The notes under the pieces are model-generated. The model saw only the letters and a list, made by a program, of their open reading frames with translations. It had not been told where the DNA came from and did no database searches. A DNA stretch of 64,000 nt from NCBI GenBank assembly GCA_907164885.2, contig OU015498.1, positions 129,408,151 through 129,472,150 of the forward strand, in the 5' to 3' direction. The position numbers were made by a program, and so were the translations under genes. Positions 57,461 to 64,000 of this stretch are shown here, in pieces (within the stretch, counting starts at the first letter, position 1; every line of letters starts with the position of its first letter). Origin of the DNA: Dolomedes plantarius. Its lineage: Eukaryota > Arthropoda > Arachnida > Araneae > Dolomedidae.

Positions 57461-57854
57461 CAGCACAAATATACGGGCTTCAAAACACTATTTCCAACTG
57501 GTTTCCTGAAAACAAAGGTATTTTTTAAATTAAAATCTGATTTTCAAGAACTTTTTGTAAAAAGTTTGCTTGATAGAAAGCTTGACTATAAAGGGATATA
57601 AAACAAAATTTAACAAAATTTCGTAATTGGGGAGTACACACTGATTTTGATCTTATCATGGCTTAACCATCTATGATTTATCCCCAGAAACATAGTGTTT
57701 GGTCTGGAATATGCTTACAAATTTAATATCTACATATTACCTATTATTTCCCTTATTTAATTGGGTCCAGAAATAAAAGCCATGTTAACATTACAAAACT
57801 GTACACAAATGACTTTTAATCAACCACCAAAAACTTCAGCACTAAAATATTTTA
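57461..57854. other. Spacer, no gene seen
   Basis: AT-rich, no motif. Confidence 0.5.
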
Positions 57855-59712
57855 ATTTACCATTTCTCTAAAATTCAGATATTCATTCCTTCCTCTTACT
57901 TTTCAAGATTTTCATCAGAATTTCTTACATAATTTCCCCTTATCTAACGACTAAGCACATTTTATTTTATACTCATGAAATATTTACTAACTAAATAGTC
58001 TCCCACACATCCATATTAGAATTTATTTAAACATATCCTTTACGTATTTTCAGTACATGTATATTTAAAACTTATTTAATACTATATACTTTATATAATA
58101 CCATATACCTTATATAATACCATATAATAACGTTATATAACGCTACGAGTGATTTATTTAATTTTAATTAATATAACGTATTAATTCAACTTATGTTGCA
58201 AATAAATTTACCATTAATCTAAAATTCAAAGATTCCTTCCTCTTACTTTTCCAAATTTTCATCAAACATTTTTACACATTTCATCTGATTTAACGATTAA
58301 GTTCATTTTATTTTATACTCATGAAATATTCAAATATTTACTAACTAAATAGTCTCCCACACATCCATATTAGAATTTATTTAAGCATATCCTTTACGTA
58401 TTTTCAGTACATGTATATTTAAAACTTATCTAATACTATATACCTTATATAATACAATATAATAACCTTATATAATGCTACTAGTGATTTATTTAATTAT
58501 AATTAATACAATGTATTAATTCAACTTATATTGCAATTAAATTTGTCATTAATCTAAAATTCAAATATTCCTTCCTCTTACTTTTCCAAATTTTCATCAA
58601 ACATTCTTATGCATTTCATCTTATCTAAGGACTAAGTTCATTTAATTTTATACTCATGAAATATTAAACGATTTACTAATTAAATAGTCTTCCACACACC
58701 CATATTAGAATTTATTTAAGCATATCTTTTATGTATTTTCAGTACATGTATATTTAAAACTTATCTAATACTATATACCTTATATAATACAATATAATAA
58801 CCTTATATAATGCTACGAGTGATTTATTTAATTATAATTAATACAATGTATTAATTCAACTTATATTGCAATTAAATTTATCATTAATCTAAAATTCAAA
58901 TATTCCTTCCTCTTACTTTTCCAAATTTTCATCAAACATTCTTATACATTTCATCTTATCTAAGGACTAAGTTCATTTTATTTTATACTCATGAAATATT
59001 AAACGATTTACTAATTAAATAGTCTTCCACACACCCATATTAGAATTTATTTAAGCATATCCTTTACGTATTTTCAGTACATATATATTTAAAACTTACT
59101 TAATACTACCTTATATAATACTATATAATAACCTTTTATAATGCTACAAGTGATTTATTTCATAATGTATTAATTCACCTTATGTTGCAAATAAATTAAC
59201 CATTTCTCTAAAATTTAAATATTCCTTTGTCTTACTTTTCCAAATTTTCATCAGAAATTCTTACATATTTCACCTTATATAACGACTAAACTAATTTATT
59301 TTATACTCATGAAATATTAAAAGATTTACTAACTAAATAGTCTCCCGCACATCCATATTAGAATTTACATAAGCATATCCTTTACTTATTTTCAGTACAT
59401 ATATATTTAACACTTATTTAATGCTACCTTATATAATACCAAATAATAACCTTATGTAATGCTACGAGTGATTTATTTCATAATGTATTAATTCAACTTA
59501 TCTTGCAAATAAATTTACCATTTCTCTAAAATTCAAATATTCCTTTCTCTTACTCTTACAAATTTTCATCAAGCATTCTTATATATTTCACCTTATATAA
59601 CGACTAAACTAATTTATTTTATACTCATGAAATATTAAAAGATTTACTAACTAAATAGTCTCCCACACACCCATATTAGAATTTATTTAAACATATCCTT
59701 TACGTATTTTCA

Positions 59713-59790
<78 letters not shown>

Positions 59791-59881
59791 CTACCTTATA
59801 TAATACCATATAATAAACTTATGTAATGTTACGAGTGATTTATTTCACAATGTATTAATTCAACTTATCTTGTAAATAAAC
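57855..59881. repeat. Tandem array of six units of about 320-350 bp
   Basis: The block AAAATTCARATATTC... restarts near 57870, 58221, 58557, 58891, 59210 and 59528. Every unit contains TCCTTCCTCTTACTTTTCMA or a close variant, TACTCATGAAATATT, AAATAGTCTYCCRCACA, CTTTACGTATTTTCAGTACA and CTTATATAATACNATATAAT. The last unit ends near 59881. The units differ at scattered positions, so the array is not new. It has no coding frame and looks like a satellite or a locally amplified repeat. Confidence 0.92.
59713..59787. repeat. (TA)n microsatellite inside the last array unit
   Basis: It replaces the TACATATATATTTA stretch found at this place in other units. Confidence 0.93.
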
Positions 59882-60810
59882 ACGCATGATCATATTCACA
59901 ATATGAAATTTTGGAAACAAAATAAAAACCATTTCTATATTTATTTCTGCTCCTCTGGTAGTGCACGCCATAGAAACTTAGTTTCACTGGTCTTTGATAA
60001 AAATAACCGATAGTCATAACCGCAGGAGCTTTCGCCATTTGTATAGTTTGTTGCAACACAAAGCGTGTCATCATGTCGTTCCGTTTTAAACGCTCGGCGC
60101 GCTAGAAGTTTCACTGAAACTGCATTTTTAGAAATTAATGACAGCCAAGATAGGAAGATAAATAAATACGAATTCTCTGAAACAACTGATAAGAATAATT
60201 GCCCGGCTTTGTTAAAATCGTCCTCTGGACGTATTTTCTAAACGCGTTTCATCTAGATAACGGCGGGCTGACAGTTAACACAATGCAGCTTGATCTCTAA
60301 GCATTATTGTTTTAAATTTATTATACAAAAATACCAATCTATAACTAAAAACATATAGCGTAAATACTGACGCTTAATGTCCTGTAAAAGGGCATTAATA
60401 ACGTCACATGAACTGCATAAAAACAGTTTAGACTACAAGAACATGTGCTAATTATTTTAACTTTTGCGTTTAAACCAAAATTTCGTATACCATATTCATT
60501 TTCTAATAATTTATAACTCAAATGTGTTTCAACACGTAATTTATTCCTTAAAATATAAAGCAATCGACGTTAGCTGATGTTCTGCAAAACTCTATAGGTA
60601 ACTTTTAAATTACACCGCCTACATAATATAATGCTTAGGGCTCTGTGCTGCCACGCAGTGGACATGGTTGAAACCTCGAATAAGGCTTGGTCTTTTCCGT
60701 GTCGTCTCATGTAGGGAACAATCCTGAGTCACCTAATGGTGCTCCCATAATCAAGTAGCCAGCAAAAACTTCGCAGATCCATGGGACAATATCAATAAGT
60801 ACCTATCGTC
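59882..60810. other. No gene seen
   Basis: Frames at 59865-60074 and 60345-60563 have no domain. The segment 60640-60800 is somewhat GC-richer and carries a weak B-box-like GGTTGAAACCTC but no clear partner. Confidence 0.45.
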
Positions 60811-60970
60811 AGGGTCTGCTCATGTAAAATGCGTCAATGTAACTCGTATTGGAATATATTTAACCAATTACAAACCTCCAAACGATTAGCAACGAAATTG
60901 TAAAGGTCTGTGATTGGTTTAAAATATGTCAATACTGCTGACACTGATGGATTCTGTGTGAACGGTCCCT
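60811..60970. mobile_element. Short MITE (hAT-like ends), copy 2
   Basis: Inverted ends AGGGTCTGCTCATGTA and TGTGTGAACGGTCCCT. The interior shares ACCTCCAAACGATTAGCAAC with the complement of the copy at 21200-21376. Target duplication not evident. Confidence 0.65.
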
Positions 60971-62642
60971 TAGAGACAAGTGCCTGCCACATTTAAAGAA
61001 AAAAACTTTTGCATTGCGCTTACAGGAGCAACATGAAAAACTATAGATTCCAAAAGTCTCGTTTTTTAAAACTTCATTACGTTTTAAAATAAAACTTAAT
61101 TTTCTAAACCAAAAGTTTTATTCATAAAATCATCCTTTCTTTGTGTCTGGAAGCATTAGTCATTATGATAAACATTTCTCATGCAACAAGAGAAAGTGTT
61201 CTAAATTCACCTGAACGAGAGAAGCGTAAATACAGACTGCCGTCTTCTTCTGAACTAGGCTTTTAATAAAATCTTGGGAAGAGTTCCGTATCCTGTGCCA
61301 CTTGGCGCTATTTGGCACGACCTCTAAGTTTTTCGTGTTTGGCGGAAAACTCAGAATAATGCAACCTACCTAAGCAACGCAATTTTTTCGTTGTCACTTA
61401 GTCTTAAAACAAAACAAATAGAAACAAAAGAGAATTTTATAACTTACCAGAAAGCCACGTTTTGAAGAAACAATTATGGAAGGGATTTCGGGTATTCTCA
61501 ATTGCATCTGCCATTTAAAAGAAAAAAAAAGGGAGATCCTCCAAAAATGCAATAAAATACATAAAATTTCTTATAGTAAAAATATCCACAAAAAGCATTT
61601 CCCTTTTTACAAATAATCACATTAGTGGGAAAAAGTAATGGTTTAAAAAGCAGTTAAAGTGCCGTATAACTGAAAACATAAAAACGGGGAACTAAAATAA
61701 AAAAGATTAAAACAACTTAAAGTTCAAAATTCTGAAATATATATATATATAAACGAAATTACAAAACAAAAACCATGGAAAAAATGTATTACATGATAAA
61801 ATTTCGTAAGATTTTGTAAGTATTTCCAATTTTTTTAAAGTTAAACCCAGAGTAATAAACAATTTTTTTAATTACGAATTTTCGCAATCGGGATCAACTA
61901 AATCATTTTCTAGAAGAGGTAATTCGTCGTCCTTTTTTAAAATCGCTACTAGGCATTAAATTTTCAATTCTCTCAATAACACGAATAACCCCCCCCCCCA
62001 TCAAAACATAGTTAAAACACCTCAACAGAAACGAATGAGAATACACCATATTGAAATATTATCGCCCGAAAAAAATCGCCAAATTGTCCTGCACAGGATA
62101 TGGGACTTCTCCAAAAATCTTTCTATGTTTTAACTCATACAGATATGGATTAGCAACTTTTCCGATTTCCGATTTTGAATACGACAATAAATTTTGAAGC
62201 AAGAGTGTCAATTTTGTAGTAATCTTCCAGTTTCCTGATTTTGCAATAATGGTCATCTTTACTTATATAAAAGCCTAGAGTAGAAAAGGTGTAGGTAACC
62301 ATTCCGGGACGAACCAAGTCGGGAACATCTTAACATTGCGACGCCATTTTCAGAAAATTTTCTTGAAAAATAATACCACAAAAGTTACATATTTTGAAAG
62401 CCCTTTAAAAAATATGAAATTTTAAGTGAACACCCTAGCTCAAAACCGATTAGTTTTTGAAAAATCTTCAAATTAAAATATCCATTGAAAAGAATCATTT
62501 ATTCAATTGAATCATTAACTTGACTTTCGAATTCATTCTACTCCATGGTTTTTCATATTCCCTTTAAATAACTACATTTCTAATGTTTAATTTTAATGTT
62601 AATTAAATTGTGTTTCACGTTTTATTTTTGTTTTATTTCATT
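60971..62642. other. No gene seen
   Basis: AT-rich. A C11 run lies at 61989-61999. The minus frame 62059-62256 has no recognised domain. Confidence 0.45.
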
Positions 62643-62788
62643 GTTGTTTACTGCTGTTTAAGTATCATTTTCAGCAATGACTGCTGTGTGGTGAGTCATT
62701 CACTTTTTGAAACAGTTTTGGTTTAGTTTTGATTTAGTTAAGTTTTGTTTTGTTGTTTACTGCTGTTTAAGTACAGTTTTCAGCAATG
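62643..62788. repeat. Two direct copies of a 37-bp segment, about 108 bp apart
   Basis: GTTGTTTACTGCTGTTTAAG...TTTTCAGCAATG occurs at 62643-62679 and 62751-62788, with a few differences. Confidence 0.75.
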
Positions 62789-63388
62789 CCCGATGAAAAT
62801 GATGAATCACCTCTCGAAACGCTGATCAACATTCTGTCATTTTTGACGGGGGTTATATAGAGGAGAAGGTGGGATTATGGACCCCCTTAATATCTGCCCT
62901 ATGCGCAGGTGCAGCCGCTAATTATATCTGTGATCTAAAGGCCCTAGGTAGCTGCAATGGATAGTCAAGGTCATTGACCCCAGTTCTCTTGCGAATGACG
63001 TCCTGTGGCCAATTGTTTGTTTTTCGAGTTTTCAAACTTTTTTTGATGAAAGTAAAAGTGAATATTTTACATATCTACTAATATGTTTTGTAAAACCTGA
63101 TTTCTATGTCTTATTCTACGCGACATGAAGTTCCTTTTGAGCTAGTTCGAAATTAAATTCGACGTAACTCATAATGTGAAAAACGAGTTTGTTTCCAAGA
63201 TGGCGTTGTTTGAAATATGGACCCCATGGATGCTGGTATTATGGACCTGGGTCCATATTACCAACAACCGGTTTCGATGATGCAATAATAATGTTTCCGT
63301 GAGAAAATCCGATTCCACGGAGGATTTCATTGTGATACATTTTATTTTCATGTTTTGTAATACTTTTCGATTATTCTGGAAGATAAGC
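62789..63388. other. Probably the 5' flank of a pogo-type element
   Basis: TATGGACCCC or its complement recurs at 62877, 63217 and 63248 (as GGGTCCATA), which may be sub-terminal transposase-binding repeats. No clear terminal inverted repeat was identified because the other end lies outside the window. Confidence 0.35.
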
Positions 63389-63595
63389 ATGCAAGTCGAG
63401 AAGAAATCTCCCGCTAGCAAGGACGCTGTAGTTCGCAGAAGAAGTTGGGATAGGATGAAGATGGTTGAGGCTATCCAGAAGCTAACATGCGGAGAAACGG
63501 GACTAAAGGAGGCTGTCAGAGTGTTTGGTGTATCAAGAATAAATTTGAGATTATTGGCTTCACAAGTGGAAAAGCCAGCAGCAGATGTGGTTATA

Positions 63596-63607
63596 CAAAA
63601 ACTAGGG
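63596..63607. repeat. 12-bp target-site duplication, left
   Basis: CAAAAACTAGGG, identical to 63786-63797. Confidence 0.97.
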
Positions 63608-63785
63608 TTTGGCTTTGGTTTGTAGCGCTACGGTCAACTTTTGTTATACAAGGGCTAATTAGACCGGGACCTACAGTTTAAAGCCGATTCCGAACGGCTG
63701 CAAACATCCATGCCATCAGTGGGACTCGAACCCACACGATCTGGACCAACTGCCAGTGTCCTAGCCATTCGGCCATCATCTGGCG
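63608..63785 (-). mobile_element. tRNA-derived SINE (family D), 178 bp
   Basis: On the minus strand the head reads CGCCAGATGATGGCCGAATG, with A box TGGCCGAATGGCTAGGAC and a perfect T arm GTGGGTTCGAGTCCCAC (B box). The body includes TGTAGGTCCCGGTCT and the 3' end is A-rich (AAACCAAAGCCAAA). The acceptor stem does not pair, so it is not a working tRNA gene. Flanked by a perfect 12-bp duplication. Confidence 0.92.
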
Positions 63786-63797
63786 CAAAAACTAGGG
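63786..63797. repeat. 12-bp target-site duplication, right
   Basis: CAAAAACTAGGG, identical to 63596-63607. Confidence 0.97.
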
Positions 63798-64000
63798 AGG
63801 AAGCCTGTTTTACCAGATTACACAGAGTTAGTGGCTTATTTGCTAGAGATGGAGTCTGTATTTCACGGTCTCACTCGACAAGATGAGAGGAAATTGGCGT
63901 TCCAGTTGCCTGAACGCAATAATATCCCCCACACTTTCATAAACGAAGCAGTAGAGAGAGACTGGTCTGTTGAGTTTATATTTGCGACTTTTGTCGCCAA

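Larger units (their letters stand above)
63389..64000 (+). pseudogene. Pogo/Jerky-type transposase N-terminus interrupted by a SINE
   Basis: From the ATG at 63389 the frame has RRRSWDRMKMVEAIQKL, GLKEAVRVFGVSRINLRLLA (a Psq-type helix-turn-helix) and QKLG at 63596-63607. There a SINE is inserted. After the second copy of the 12-bp duplication the same frame resumes at 63786 with RKPVLPDYTELVAYLLEMES, HGLTRQDERKLAFQL and NNIPHTFINEAVERDW, the second (CENP-B-like) DNA-binding domain of pogo transposases. It stays open to the window's end. The insertion adds 190 bp, shifts the frame and brings a stop. The catalytic DDE domain would lie outside the window. Confidence 0.85.

Noticed and set aside
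57855..59881. Considered as a CRISPR array
   Set aside because: Units are about 320-350 bp, repeats and intervals are both conserved with no unique spacers, and the window is eukaryotic.
60640..60800. Possible further tRNA-derived SINE
   Set aside because: Only a weak B-box-like word; no A box at the right distance and no second copy.
63708..63785. Considered as a functional tRNA gene on the minus strand
   Set aside because: The T arm is perfect but the acceptor stem does not pair, and the sequence sits in an insertion with a 12-bp target duplication, so it is a SINE head.

Overview
This window looks like non-coding, repeat-dominated DNA from an arthropod nuclear genome. It is very AT-rich, has long (TA)n tracts, and carries animal transposon families: Tc1, mariner, pogo/Tigger, hAT, piggyBac, Penelope-like, Ty3/gypsy, Helitron-like and tRNA-derived SINEs. 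The Tc1 transposase and the tRNA-SINEs are of kinds I associate with chelicerates, so a spider is my best guess, but that is inference. I found no convincing host gene, no functional tRNA or rRNA gene and no CRISPR array. Nearly every credible coding stretch is transposon-derived, and most are broken.

Layout, 0-33 kb. An inverted repeat of about 680 bp flanks a reverse transcriptase fragment (1165-3461), and a Tc1 element (3464-4878, perfect 28-bp terminal repeats) abuts it. A small pogo-like element (about 4989-14552) is split by a young complete Ty3/gypsy retrotransposon (5017-13115, minus strand, 1258-bp LTRs that look identical, 5-bp target duplication) and by a second pogo-like MITE (13458-14414). 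Two tandem Helitron-like copies (15587-17115), a further MITE, SINEs, a deleted mariner (19637-20568), two joined hAT remnants (21965-24442) and a piggyBac fragment (24707-25520) follow. An old decayed gypsy copy with LTRs occupies 28634-32468.

Layout, 33-64 kb. Here there are scattered MITEs, more Helitron-like copies (36074-37534, 43096-43880, 54151-54933), a deleted hAT with a perfect 8-bp target duplication (42089-42774), two solo LTRs, more SINEs, a six-unit tandem array of about 320-350 bp units (57855-59881), and a pogo-type transposase cut by a SINE with a perfect 12-bp target duplication (63389-64000). Between them are long AT-rich stretches in which I see nothing codable.

The most informative element is the young gypsy copy. 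Its gag and pol frames are linked by a textbook -1 frameshift signal (slippery heptamer UUUAAAC, 7-nt spacer, 12-bp stem) overlapping the gag stop. Two further frame breaks in its pol, and one in the piggyBac fragment, each sit in a homopolymer carrying one extra base, so they may be assembly errors rather than biology.
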